A DNA stretch of 64,000 nt from Cichorium intybus. Taxonomy: Eukaryota > Streptophyta > Magnoliopsida > Asterales > Asteraceae. The DNA is taken from NCBI GenBank assembly GCA_023525715.1, contig CM042015.1:90349750-90413749 (forward strand), written 5' to 3'. Each line of letters starts with the position of its first letter. Within the stretch, counting starts at the first letter, position 1. Below are positions 11,401 to 22,179 of the stretch, piece after piece. A program made the translations under genes and the position numbers. The notes under the pieces are model-generated. The model saw nothing but the letters and a program-made list of their open reading frames with translations, had not been told where the DNA came from and made no database searches.

Positions 11401-11566
11401 AAAGTGAGTGTTTTACCACTTCTAGCATAAGAGGACACGCAGACCTTTTAAGGTCTGCGGGCTGCGAAAAAACAAACAGTCTGCATACTCAAAACATCTG
11501 CGCGCGTCTGCGAGGTTGAAGACAAAAGAGGTTAGAAGCTCTTTTTATAAAAAACAAACACCCCCC

Positions 11567-12287
11567 AAATCACTCTATAGTTATATGTCATGTTTCAAGG
11601 CGAATGGAGGCAAGAACATGTCTTTCAAATCACTAATTACTCATGTATTGGTATTTCACTTGTTAATACTACAAGTTGCATGTTAGCTTAAAATTTATTG
11701 TAACTCTGTTATGACTCTCAAAATCAAGTTATATAAAGATGAATAAAATGGCATAAATAGTTTTTTTACTCAAAATATCTATTTGATGACTACTTTATAT
11801 ATATTGTGGTGAGTTATACATGTATATTCATGTTTTAATTAAATCAAGACTCTGTTTTTATGTTTGAAAAAAATTCCAAATAGAAAAAAACTTATGTCAT
11901 ACAGTCCCAAATTTCTTGACCAAATCTTAAAGTAAAATGAACATGGGACGATGATATATTAACTATCTATATAGATCAATTTTTAAGACCTCCTAATGAT
12001 TAATGAATTATTTTTTTTGATCAGTTAATTGGTTCTTATTGATAAAACAGATTTAGATTAACACTTGACCTTTAATATAAAAAAGATAATTTGATTACGG
12101 TATACACTCAACAAGATCAATCTCATTATAGATCTGATTTCCAAATAAATCCATTACAAATATAAAATTTTTATGTTGTCTATTTATATTTATTAAGTAA
12201 ATTAACGCATCTTATCACTTACAAGTGACGTATCTAAATTTTTATTACAACATAATATTAACTGTGGAATTTGATAGAAATTGAACA
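11567..12287. other. AT-rich 3' flank of the GDSL gene
   Basis: No gene or repeat is recognised. The stretch lies downstream of the GDSL stop codon and would contain its 3' UTR and polyadenylation signals. None can be singled out in such A/T-rich DNA. Confidence 0.4.
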
Positions 12288-12639
12288 CTAGATAGGTTGA
12301 GAAGTGAAAGTTCCATTGAGCAATCCTGTGGCTACATGCCTATATGCTGTCTCAGTCAAGTGCACCCCATCCCAATTTGCATAACTAGACGGATCCTTGC
12401 ATGCTTTCGACCCTATATGACCACACCTTGCTTTGTAGTTGAAGTTATATGGTCCACCCCCTCCACAACAAGCACTTAGAGCTCCATTCTTTATTCCTAT
12501 ACATTTATATCTCAAACATATTAGATCAATAGTTTTCCATAAAGGATTTGTTAATCATAAATCAATATATACAATGTAAAGTGGGTTGGATATGCAACAC
12601 AAACACAAATACATATGGGCTATCGAGATGGGCTAAACC

Positions 12640-12678
<39 letters not shown>

Positions 12679-15642
12679 GATATGTACATTAACACGCCCA
12701 TGCAATTTAAATAGGAAGTTGAGACAGGGAGCTCAAACTGCATCGGGAATCCATGAAGAGAGACGATCGAAGCCCTTTGGTGAAGATGTCATCATATTGG
12801 TGACTTGAGGGAACATGGAGAACATGGTTTTGATCGATTGCAATTTTGTCTCGGACAAAGTGTATATCGATCTCAATGTGTTTTGTTAGTTAGTGTTGAA
12901 CTGGATTTCATGAGATGATAATGTAGTTCTCAAAGAAAATAACACCATAGTGTCAAGATCATTATACAATTCAATTGCTCGAGCATCCTTGTTCTCACAT
13001 AAACATTGTTCAAGACTCGTCCAAACTGAATGAGTGGTGGACCCTTTCTTGAGTATTATGGTTAAAAGAGATTGAGTGATGGTGCCATATATCTATATTT
13101 ATACCAAAGAGTCTAGTTTGAACCATTCCTAGTTATCGGGGCCGATTGGATAAGAAGAGTCGACAAGGTGTGCGAGAATAACATAACCCGTTTAATGAGT
13201 TTCATAAAACTAACACCACGCGCTATCGAATGGGCCGGATATACAACACTAATATGTGAGCTATCGAGATGAGCTAAACAAAAAAAATAATAAAGTAACA
13301 AGGGATATCAGATATGTATACTAATAAAACAAATTGTTATATTGAAGCTCATTCCATTCCACCATTAACATCCTATTTTCATTTATCTATGTATTGTATC
13401 GTACTATTTTAACTTCTATCCATTATACCATTCTATTTAAATTTATACTTTGAAAATATATTAAATTAATATAGTATGTTTTTAATTTTTGTATCAAAAT
13501 GTTATACTTAGAATATCCTACTTTTCAATACATGTTGCGTTTAGATGATATTTTATATTTAAGCACGTTTTTCAAAATATGAATCATATAAACAAACAAA
13601 CCGAAATGCATTATTGTTTTCATATTTGCCTTTTAATAAAGGTTGACCTGATCAACCATAGTCTACACAATGAGCTGTGAAGGTCCCATATTGTTGTAGA
13701 TGTTCAATTTGTCACATTTCTTATACTATATTATTATATATCGGCTTTTTTAACCAAAATCTTTTAATCAATAATTATGATTTCAAGACTTATAAAATCT
13801 TACCTAGGTGGTGTGGTATGTGGAACAAGGCCATAGCGGCACCATAGTAGTCGGCATAAATGATACGAGCTTCTGGGTATTTTTGTCGAAGTTTCTCCAA
13901 CGCTAGTTTGAGTTGAAAATTGTGATATTTTGAGAAAGCGTTGTGTTCCTTCAAACAACCGTTTCTATCGTACGCTGCTTTGTCTTGAGTTGCAAATAAC
14001 GTAAGATAAGCTGCCGAGCACCCGATTGGGAAATTCCCTGGCACCACCAAGTGCTTTGCACCTTCTTCAATCAACATCTACAAAACATTATTGACCAGGT
14101 ACATTTATTTCAAGGGTCTAAGAGGAAGAAATTATAATTTGCATTTACTAATATGTGTATTATTGTATTTTATTTTTATTTTATATACCGTATTGTACTT
14201 TTTCCAAAAGTCTACCCAATTATAAATTGTAATTTGATTTTTTTTTCTTATTAGAATCTTATACATTGAAAAATCTACTCGATTTGGAAATGACTTTTCA
14301 TTTGGATAATAATGAATTAAATTCGGAGACTATGCCATAATTGAATAAATTAAATAAAAAAAACATGATGTTATAATAGATAAATAAATACGAAAACGTT
14401 GTTATTTCTAGTCTTTATCCTTTATTTCATTAATAAAGTGTCGTTATGCAATTTCACATAACAAATCTACTTACGCTGGCGGCAGCGCTGATTGTTCCCA
14501 CAACGAAAGGTACCATTCCTTTTGTTTTGTTATAGTTTCCGCCCACGAAAAATGCATAATTATAATCGTTACCGCCAATCTCTCCCAACAGAAACAGTGA
14601 TCTCTTGAAGTAGCTATTACATTCTGCGATGCACAAAATCATAGCATGTATGAATCAACACGTGCTAACATAATCGTTAAGATCCTGTTCATTTTTAGAC
14701 ATAACTGAACATGATAGTATAATGCATTTGACAAGACAAAAGCTGTCATTATTTTGCACACAAAAATATGCAACAAGTCCGGACATATAATTGCTCTCAA
14801 TCTCTCATCTGAAACGTCATTCTCATCTATATGAAAGACGTAAATGTCATCATCATCTATATCATCAAAGATAGGTTTAGAAATCTTATTCAGTTACAGT
14901 CTAGTCTTAGACCGCTCGAGCTCTTTCTCATAATAGACACAACCTTAAAACAATTGTATACTTGAGACTCATTGCTAATATTTATTGGGTGATCTAAAAT
15001 AAACCCTCTTAATGTGTGTGGGTATGTGTTGTGTGTGTTGACTTTCACATACACATGTCACATCATGAGGAGTTTTTTTACCAATACCATATTTATTACC
15101 TTGTTTAGTGGTGCACACGGATGACTTGAGCCGCTTAAACCAACCCAATTGAGTGTTTAACGAATAGTTGGTCCAAAGAATTTGCCCAATGCCTTGATCG
15201 TAGAAAAACTTGGAATCAAGTGCAGTGGCTCCAGCAACAGCAAAATTAACTCCATGTTTGCCTTTCGACTTCAAGCTTTCTACAATTGGTAAATATGGTG
15301 GTAGATAGGGTAGGCCATATTTCTCAGCTGCGTTTTTGGATGATCATCACATAAATACAACTTTTCACGACAAATACCATAAAAAGAACGGAATTAAATA
15401 AGTATTATACCAATGAAATCAACAATAAGACGTCCATTTGAGCAACGACCCGTTGCATGATGAAAGAAGGTCTCGCCGTACGGAAGCTTTCCGATGACCG
15501 GATTTGTTAGTGCACCGGAATGCAAGAAGTTTCCGGTATCAGCCAGGGAATCACCAAAGCTATAAATTTTGTCATACCCTAATGGAATTGACGAAGAAAG
15601 TGCTGTGTAGAAACAAACGAAAAGAAAAAAGAGAGTTACCAT
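12288..15642 (-). CDS. GDSL esterase/lipase (SGNH hydrolase), five exons
   Basis: The exons, in transcript order, are 15642-15411, 15327-15100, 14623-14475, 14077-13804 and 12496-12288. All introns are GT-AG, phases agree, and the total of 1092 nt gives 363 residues, normal for plant GDSL lipases. A hydrophobic N-terminus (about residues 1-18) predicts secretion. Block I FGDSLADTGN places the nucleophile at Ser32. Gly110 (FAVAGATA) and Asn172 (GEIGGNDYN) form the expected oxyanion residues. Block V WDGVHLT supplies Asp337 and His340. SGNH enzymes hydrolyse acyl esters; the closest plant subgroup by motif is the acetylajmalan-esterase-like clade, but the substrate cannot be inferred. Intron 4 is 1307 bp because a shrunken copia sits in it. 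No stop or frameshift is seen, so the gene is probably functional. A dead paralogue fragment lies at 41633/57484. Confidence 0.92.
12582..13326 (-). mobile_element. Internally deleted copia element within intron 4 of the GDSL gene
   Basis: Imperfect direct repeats (12582-12694 and 13231-13326; shared TGGGYYGGATATRCAACA and GCTATCGAGATGRGCTAAA) flank about 540 bp. That interval holds two copia scraps on the minus strand. A gag piece (about 12900-13130: ..LLTIILKKGSTTHSVW..ENKDARAIELYNDL..) is followed directly by an RNase H tail (12700-12880: ..THIEIDIHFVRDKI..DIFTKGL..). Both resemble the copia at 32264-37118. Everything between gag and RNase H is gone. An (ATA)n run (12642-12678) lies in the left LTR. 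No clean TSD was found. Confidence 0.75.
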
Positions 15643-15804
15643 GTTTAGTATTTCACACGATCTATATGAAAAATTATTTCAGTGTATGTTTCGCAAAGCA
15701 ATAAGTAGATAGTCATTATGGTATAGCATGTGGAAACAATAAATTTAGTGTCCTTTGGCACCAACCAACCATCTTTCCGTTACAATAATGATCAATTAAT
15801 CTTG
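15643..15804. promoter_or_regulatory. Upstream region of the GDSL gene
   Basis: This is the only space between the start codon and the SINE. Read on the minus strand there is a weak TATA-like CATATAG about 20 bases before the ATG and CTATACC further up. Neither is convincing, and the transcription start is not identifiable. Confidence 0.25.
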
Positions 15805-15811
15805 CCAATAG

Positions 15812-15998
15812 CCTTTTGGCTAAATGGTAAACGCGTTGTCCTCCTCCTTGAGGTTGAGGGTTCAAGTCTCGTAAGAGACATACGTGGAACCAGTCCGAGT
15901 GGCCTTCGAACCGGTTTTTTTAAAACATTGGTTTAAGTAAATCGTGGATGTACCGACAATTAAGGGTGCATGTCCGGTTTAATCGTGGGTGTTTTTTT
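15812..15998 (+). mobile_element. tRNA-derived SINE, 187 bp
   Basis: An RNA polymerase III A box TGGCTAAATGG (15817-15827) and a B box GGTTCAAGTC (15859-15868) have the spacing seen in tRNA-derived SINEs. The element ends in a T run (15992-15998), as in Au-like plant SINEs. A perfect 7-bp duplication CCAATAG flanks it (15805-15811 and 15999-16005). The acceptor-stem ends do not pair, so this is not a tRNA gene. Confidence 0.85.
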
Positions 15999-16005
15999 CC
16001 AATAG

Positions 16006-16738
16006 AAGTTTCCGGTTGGAATTGTCGCTGTTATAAAGTTTTTGACTGTAGTTTAATTACATCTCGCGTCTGATTTTAACATTTGATTTACTCCTTGTGA
16101 TGGCCACACCAATTTCCCTAAAAACATCTTCAAAGACATATTTTGCTAATATAATTTTTTACCAATGGATCGAGCAATCCGCTTCATGGGAGCAAAGGGA
16201 ATTTTCTTAGCAAATTAAAGATGATATTAATTATTTGTTATTTTGATTACATTTTGAATATTGCATTTTCTGTATGCACTTGACAAAAATTTTCTTGAAA
16301 ATTTTAACGCTGTTGAATTGTGTACAAGTTTTCTTTTATGAGATATGTTATAGATCATGTATTTTTACTTCCGTGCTACGTTATTTTACTTCAAAGATAT
16401 AATTTATCTATTTTGAGGTCTAAATTAATGAGTACCAAAAAATCAACAGATAATCTTTGTTTTTATCGTCTTGAGTGGGTCCTAACCCACTAACAGCGGC
16501 CTTAGCCTCATAAATAAAGCCAATAACCAAACTGTTTTTAAGCCACTTTTCAGTCTAAAATAAGTACTTATTTTGTACAAACTTCTATATAAGTACATTT
16601 ATATGGACCCTAGTTTTGATATTCTGTTAGAGTTGATTCCGAAGAGGTCGATTTCCATTTAGTTCTAGGCGCAATCGTTTATGCAAGCCGCTTAGGACAA
16701 CTTTTATCAAACGGTTCTACTGCTAGTAGAGGCGGGCA
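16006..16738. other. AT-rich spacer
   Basis: No gene, RNA or repeat structure is recognised. The stretch lies between the SINE and the CACTA-like terminus. Confidence 0.4.
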
Positions 16739-17050
16739 CACTACTAAAACCCGTCTGGATCGGTATTCCTAGAAAATTCTTCGGAAACATGCGTCTCATA
16801 AAAATTTCCCCGGAAAAAAAAGACTCTCGGAAAACAAGTCCAAAGAAAACATTTCAAAGGGAATTCGGACAAATTTTCCGAGAAATTTACGAGAATCCGT
16901 CTTTTGTCGGAAAGTACCGACAATTTTCCCATACAATAAATTTGCATATTTTTCCGACGAAAATAATTTCCTAGGATTTTCCGAGGAAAATATTTTTCTA
17001 GGATTTTCCAAAGAAAGTTTTTTTGGAGAAGTTTCCTAGGATTTATTCAT
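16739..17050. repeat. Left CACTA-like terminus with TTTCCGA/TCGGAAA subterminal repeats
   Basis: After CACTACTAAAA the DNA is full of inverted TTTTCCGAG and CTCGGAAAA motifs plus TTCCTAGGATTTTCC repeats. This composition is characteristic of CACTA subterminal regions, which bind the transposase. Confidence 0.55.
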
Positions 17051-17309
17051 TTTTAACAATTTTCTTAACGGATTTTTATGAAACTTTATGATAGATTTTC
17101 CTATGAATTTCTGATCGGTAGATTTAAAAAAAATCAAACAAAACACAAAAAAAACAAATAGAAATCACCAAATTCTATTTCAAGTTCATACATAAAGACT
17201 TAACATAAATCTAAAAATTATCAGTTACAACACATACTTTAATAATATTATAGACCACAATCATAATATAAATATCTAAAATACATAAAAATGTTTATAC
17301 AATAGTCTA

Positions 17310-17530
17310 AAGAGCATTAAGTGGATTGTTCAGAGGATGACCAAAGCGTCGCATGATATCGGCAACTTGGGCTTCATATTTTGCTTGTTTTTCTGTCGTT
17401 TAGGCTTCAAGTTATGATTGTCTTTCGTCATTTAGGCTTAAACTTCAACTTTATATTATGATCCTTTTAGCTATTTGGGCTTCAAGTTGGGCTTGTTTTT
17501 CTTCCAACTTCAAAGCCTAAATAAATGTTA
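17310..17530 (-). pseudogene. CACTA-type transposon protein C-terminus (coiled coil), broken
   Basis: On the minus strand it reads ALKLEEKQAQLEAQIAKR, stops, then EKQAKYEAQVADIMRRFGHP before a terminal stop. This is a coiled coil with Gln/Glu-rich heptads, as at the end of plant Ptta/En/Spm (transposase_24-like) proteins. It lies just inside the left CACTA-like end. In-frame stops separate the pieces. Confidence 0.5.
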
Positions 17531-17589
17531 AAGAAAATATATATAAATTATTAAACACGAGAATTAGTAAAATAAAGTATACATGTTGA

Positions 17590-18130
17590 CATTTTCTTCT
17601 ATTATAGCAACATACATTTTATCGATATAATACTTCTTCCGTCCCAAAATTATTGTCCACTTTGAAAAGTCAAAGTCTTTTTACTTTAACTTTGACCACG
17701 AATATCTATGTTTTTGTTATATAGTATTTGACAAAAAATATACAAACAGATAGTTTTTTAAAATGTTTTTCTATTGGTATAATTTTCATAAAAAATAATA
17801 GAATACAAACGGAATTATTTAACGACAAAGTTGAAGATGAAAGACTAAAAAAGTCAAATGTGGACAATAATTTTGGGACGGAGGGAGTATGTACTTACAT
17901 TTGCTAATCAGAATAGCAACATATTATAATTTTACATATAATAACAACATACTTTATTTTTTCCATATAGCTTTGTACTTTACTTTTTTCCAAAATAGCA
18001 ACATACTTGATTTTTTACCCATAATAGCAACGTACTTTAATTATTATCTATGACCAAAGATCATGTACTTCTATTTTATTATATATCATAGCAATATACT
18101 TTACACTATAGCAACGCATTCATTATTGCT
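17590..18130. repeat. Degenerate tandem repeats with core ATAGCAACATACTTT
   Basis: The core TAGCAACATACTT recurs at irregular spacing of about 30-60 bp (near 17605, 17910, 17940, 17995, 18025, 18110). The Stowaway element at 17633-17887 has landed inside this array. Confidence 0.6.
17633..17887. mobile_element. Stowaway MITE copy 1 (255 bp)
   Basis: The termini CTTCTTCCGTCCCAAAATTA and, inverted, CTCCCTCCGTCCCAAAATTA lie inside TA dinucleotide duplications (17631-17632 and 17888-17889). CTCCCTCCGTCC with TA targets is the signature of Stowaway (Tc1/mariner-derived) MITEs. It is the same length as the copy at 28167-28421 and nearly identical to it. Confidence 0.93.
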
Positions 18131-18579
18131 ACTGCTTGTAGTCAGCAAATGTCAAGGTATTCCCAGAGGATGATGTCCCTGTGACGACAAAAAGAGATCT
18201 GAAGATCCTATGTCATATATATGGTCGCATCTGGCTCTTCCGCACTATCAACTCACCCACACATCAACGTTACCCCCAAATGTTGATTTAGGTCCTCCTC
18301 AAACCTTTGAAGCATGGGCTTCGCATATGCCTTCTACAATTTTTCAAAACAACATGATTGTTATTACTGTACTAAAGATTGAGACAGTAGTGATATAAAA
18401 GTGATATAAATAACTTACATAAGCTTCTATCGACCCTAATATACAAAACTCCAAGCCTTCAATGGTATCATAATATCCAACCCGAATCTCTTGTTTGCCT
18501 TTTTCATTAAGTGCATATCAAAAAAGATATCTATGAATTTGATGGGATGCCTCCAAGCCTTCAATGGTATCATAATATC
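18131..18579. other. Unassigned stretch with a local duplication
   Basis: The phrase CCAAGCCTTCAATGGTATCA occurs twice, near 18451 and 18552, about 100 bp apart. No gene is recognised. It lies between the tandem array and the LINE fragment. Confidence 0.35.
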
Positions 18580-19310
18580 TAGTCTGAATTTTCTTCCAAG
18601 AACAATGTTTCGGTTTAAAACGATCCACTATAGGATTCCAACTCTTTAATAATTTCATGTTTGCACCAATTGGTAATCCAAGGTATGAGAATGGGAGTTT
18701 TGACGGTTCACACCCAAGGAAATTGGCAAGTCAAGATAATTCCACGTTTCCTCTCCAATACCATTCACTTTGCTTCTTCCAAAATTCACCTTTAGACCCG
18801 TTGCCAAGTGAAACATCTAAGGATTCTCTTTAGGTTTAGGAAGTTCACTGGAGACCATTCCCTGATAAATATGATATCATCAACATATATCAGGTGGAAG
18901 AGGATCGGACCATTCCCAAGTAGAGGCAATCCGTGATAAAGATGTTTTCACAAGTAGAATTCATTACCACGTGAAGACCTTCCATCGCAATTATGAGCAG
19001 AAGTGGTGACAACGGAGACCATTCCCCGATACACCATTTTTTTAATTCCATAGGGTTATATGTCCATTTTCCATTAACTAAAAGGCCGTTGATTCTCAAC
19101 TTCTTTTTATTGTTGTTAATGACTGTATGGAAAAACCTGAAATTTTCGTCCCCTTCAATTTCGCACTTTAGTCTAGATTTCTACGGGATCCGGTTTCCTT
19201 ATAGTCTCCAATTCCATCAAAATTGGTTGATTATTTTTCCACTGCAAACATTCTTGGGAGGTGAGTTGTCTCTCTCTGGTCGTTATCTTCGTCTCTTCAA
19301 TCGCTCTTTT
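18580..19310 (-). pseudogene. LINE (L1-type) fragment with internal deletion of RT
   Basis: Read on the minus strand, a linker ahead of RT (..EGDENFRFFHTVINNNKKKL.., 19080-19170) runs into RINGLLVNGKWTYNP (about 19060). It then jumps directly to GEWSPLSPLLLIIAMEGLH (about 18990), the RT motif normally 150 or more residues further on. Remnants of the DD box region (..MLMISYLSGNG..) follow, then SYLGLPIGANMKLLKSWNPI (about 18650). The missing RT N-terminal half and several stops make it dead. Confidence 0.8.
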
Positions 19311-20219
19311 TAGGTTGACTTCTTCCATCTTTTATGTACCTATCACAAACACCATCATCGGCGGTAAAACAACATTTAAGTCTATCCTAGTCAAGCCCAT
19401 TCTGGAAGATGTGTGGATTTGGTGTTTTGGGTTTCAAACTAAATTACTGACATAAACAAAGGGTGAATACCCTCCAACCGTTAATTATTCCTGATATTAT
19501 TTATCATCTACTTGCAAACACATTTATTTATCATTTAGAGATTCAAACACATCAATCACACACTAAATATCGTATAACTAAAAACACAAGAGCAAGCATA
19601 TCGATGATATAGAAATAATCATACCTTAATCGGAGAAGTTTGATCCCAAAATTGAGTAGGCTAGTGTTGGGTTTTTTTATCCCATGAGAAGAAAAAAACC
19701 CATTTAATCTATTTTAGCCCATGTATATATATTTCTTTTGTATAGCCTTTCACTAGGGTGTGCATCCACTTTTCAATGTGAGTTTTACAGAGAGAAAACA
19801 AAGAGCAAAAGGAAGGGTTTCATTTTTCGTTTTTTTGGATACCCTGCAGTGTTTCGTCATTTCCCGGAGATCCGTTGGTCTGTTTGCCTTGATTTTAGAA
19901 CAACGGATTCCTAACATCCATACCAACATTCCGTTCGGTTGGCTTGTCTAGATATGTTCCAGAACCTCGGGAAACGCTGCCTCTGTTTGCTGCTAAACAG
20001 CAGCACCTTTTGGTGATATCTTTCATTTCTCTTTGTTGTTTGATTCCATATACTTAATGTGATTTGTTTCCAAGTATATGATGATTGTTATATACCTCAT
20101 GTTCATCTAGAGAAGAATTTGTATTGCCATAATGTTTTGTTTTTAGGCTATGCATAAGTTATTACTTGATTGTAAAATGTTTTGTTATATGGTTGTAGTA
20201 TTCTACACTTAATGACTCG
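19311..20219. other. Unassigned spacer
   Basis: No recognisable gene. Around 19655-19760 a TGTTGGG...TAGCCCATG stretch could be the edge of an unidentified LTR, but no partner copy was found. Confidence 0.3.
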
Positions 20220-20870
20220 GGAACGTATGAACAAACGTGCTTTCATAAACCTATATAATATTCTTAGGAAAGCCTGCCTGGAAACTCCGCTAGATGTTGT
20301 CAGTTATCTCGTTGATGCGATGCGTAAGTTCCGGAGAAAGAAGATAGCCTAGAAAGGCCTACAACCAGAGCCAAGTAGACAGGCTGGGACCAATCGGGGA
20401 ACTAATCAGTCCCCAAGCAGGTCCAAGTATCGGTGATTAGACGTAGGGTTTGCGATGCGAAAGAGTCCGGGCTTAGTCGGCGGGGATAAGATTCTATTCT
20501 CGGAGTCTCAGGCTGTCGTCTCATGCCTTCTCTTTAATCAATTAGGGGTGCTGTAAAGCTTCTATTACTACACAAGTCGATAAGTCCGAACTCTAACAAC
20601 TGTCAGTAGCGGAACGTTCTAACAATCGGGGAAGGTTTTTGGTGAAAAGACTTGGAGATATAATCATCGGGGATAGGATGTGCAGCGAGGAAGTCAGCCA
20701 AGATGGTTCCATAGATGGGTACAGAATATCATCCGTCCAAAGTTAGGTACCTGAGACAGATGTCGAGAGCCATCACATAAGGAATAGATTGATAAATAAG
20801 CTTCGAAGGCATTCATCATGGAGCATCGTTTCTTGTCACGTCACAGCTAAAAGTATCATAAGTTGTTATC
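20220..20870 (+). other. Unusual G/C-richer block with a short ORF relic
   Basis: Composition is clearly less AT-rich than both flanks. From about 20216 an open stretch of about 45 codons reads TRERMNKRAFINLYNILRKA.. and continues ..DVVSYLVDAMRKFRRKK to a stop near 20350. The rest carries repeated TCGGGG/CGGGGA motifs and no clear frame. It is not recognised. Candidates are an organelle-derived insertion or an unknown transposon leader. Confidence 0.35.
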
Positions 20871-20926
20871 TTTATTAATGTTTTTTTGTTTTTATCATTA
20901 ATACTAAAAATTTTAAACATTATTAG

Positions 20927-21565
20927 TATGCATTGGGTCCTCTTAGTGATTTTCCCTTCAAAACGCGTCATGAACATTTTGGATTCTCTGATGAAGCCCG
21001 TGCAAAATCCTATCGACGCCTACTACTTGCTCAAACATGTGGAGATGTAAAACATTTATAAAAATGACATGAGAATAACACTTACTATAAACTTGGAGAC
21101 AACTTTATTCCTTGTTTATTTGTAGGGCTTTTGCAAGGTATGAAGAAAACACAACTCCAGTTGTATGGTTGCTCGTCGATGTAATTTATTTTATTACTTA
21201 TCCAACAATTAGATGATGTAGTCTCATTTGTTTGATTTATGTTTACTTTTTATTACAATTTTAGTGCAACCAAGTTGGCGTATCTGGGAGTGAGCTGAGT
21301 GAGCACTACGTAATGAAGGGGATGTTTGATTTTGTGATGGCCAGACAACATGGATTCTCGAGTATAACACTTTTAAAATTATTTTCATTTCATATTTAGC
21401 AAGAAACTATGTGTTTTGTTATTTATGGTATTAATTTTATATTTGATATAGTTTGGTACCCTTTGGAATGACAAAACTCCATTTGACGAAAAGGCGTTGG
21501 TTGTGACTGTTGTTATGTGGTCTAGAGAAATTCTGAATAGTTATATGAATGATGTGGTTATTTAA
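20927..21565 (+). pseudogene. Ulp1-like (C48) protease domain exons of a CACTA-type protein, active Cys lost
   Basis: Four exon-like segments follow GT-AG rules: 20927-21046 (..HWVLLVIFPSKRVMNILDSL..), 21126-21180 (..FARYEENTTPVVWLLVD), 21265-21360 (CNQVGVSGSELSEHYVMKGMFDFV..) and 21452-21565 (FGTLWND.., ending in TAA). The H in HWVLLVI and the D in LDSL match the catalytic His and Asp of plant transposon Ulp1 domains. The third segment should read ..ECGYYVM.. but reads SEHYVM, so the nucleophilic Cys is replaced by Ser. The upstream exons of the protein are not found. It lies close to the right CACTA end. Confidence 0.65.
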
Positions 21566-22170
21566 AGATTCATATAAGGTTAGTTATTAATATTTATAAG
21601 ATACTACTTTTAGCTTAATGATTTGTTTGTTGATGTTCTTCCTCATTTGCATCCACCCCCTTGACAATAGTTTTATTATAGTTTGGTAACAAGGTTGGCA
21701 TTGACTCAACACACCATTATGATGTAATTTCATGTAGAAGAAAAAGTTCTTTTTTCGAAATTGATCATCTTTAATTGTATTGAAATGTTAGAAAAAACTC
21801 ATTATTTGTTGTGCTTGTTTTTTCAGTTAGGATGGAGGATAGCTACTATACTACATTATGGGACAATCCATCTCCGATGCAATAGCAATTTGTTTTTTGA
21901 TAATCTTTATGTACGTCTTATGTGGTAAGAAATGACCAAATCAATGAGTTTTTTTTTTTTTTTTTTTTTCTTTTTTTTTTTGCGACGCTTAGACATGTTT
22001 TTGTCAATGACTTTGGTGGTTGGTTATTTAGCTTGTCTATATTAATAGAACTTGTTCATCAATGTATACTCTTTGTATTGAATGTGAGTTTTGGTGATGT
22101 AATTGTTAGTTTGTGCATGATTTTATACTTGGTCAATTGTAACATAGTGTAATTTTGGATGTAAGCGATG
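21566..22170. other. Spacer with T-rich tract
   Basis: AT-rich, with a long T run at about 21950-21980. No gene is recognised. Confidence 0.3.
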
Positions 22171-22179
22171 TCAATTTAA

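Larger units (their letters stand above)
10070..11566 (-). mobile_element. Non-autonomous class II element, about 1.5 kb, with TGTTTGTTTTT ends
   Basis: The left end GGTGCTGTTTGTTTTT matches the inverted right end (AAAAACAAACACCCC), and both ends carry arrays of CTGCAG/CTGCGG-like subterminal motifs (10100-10210 and 11430-11520). Terminal GGTGTTTGTTT sequences resemble PIF/Harbinger TIRs. Read on the minus strand, a GC-rich leader near the right end stops at a splice donor (11045/11044, CTG|GTAAG), and a transposase-like C-terminus remains at 10342-10478. I could not define a TSD, so PIF/Harbinger rather than hAT is an inference. Confidence 0.55.

Noticed and set aside
11050..11519. Four overlapping long frames in the GC-rich block
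   Set aside because: All are Arg- or Pro/Ser-rich and overlap each other on both strands. GC-rich low-complexity DNA lacks stops by composition; a non-coding leader fits better.
15801..15890. Possible tRNA gene
   Set aside because: A and B boxes are present, but the ends do not form an acceptor stem, and a T-tailed unit with a 7-bp duplication shows a SINE.
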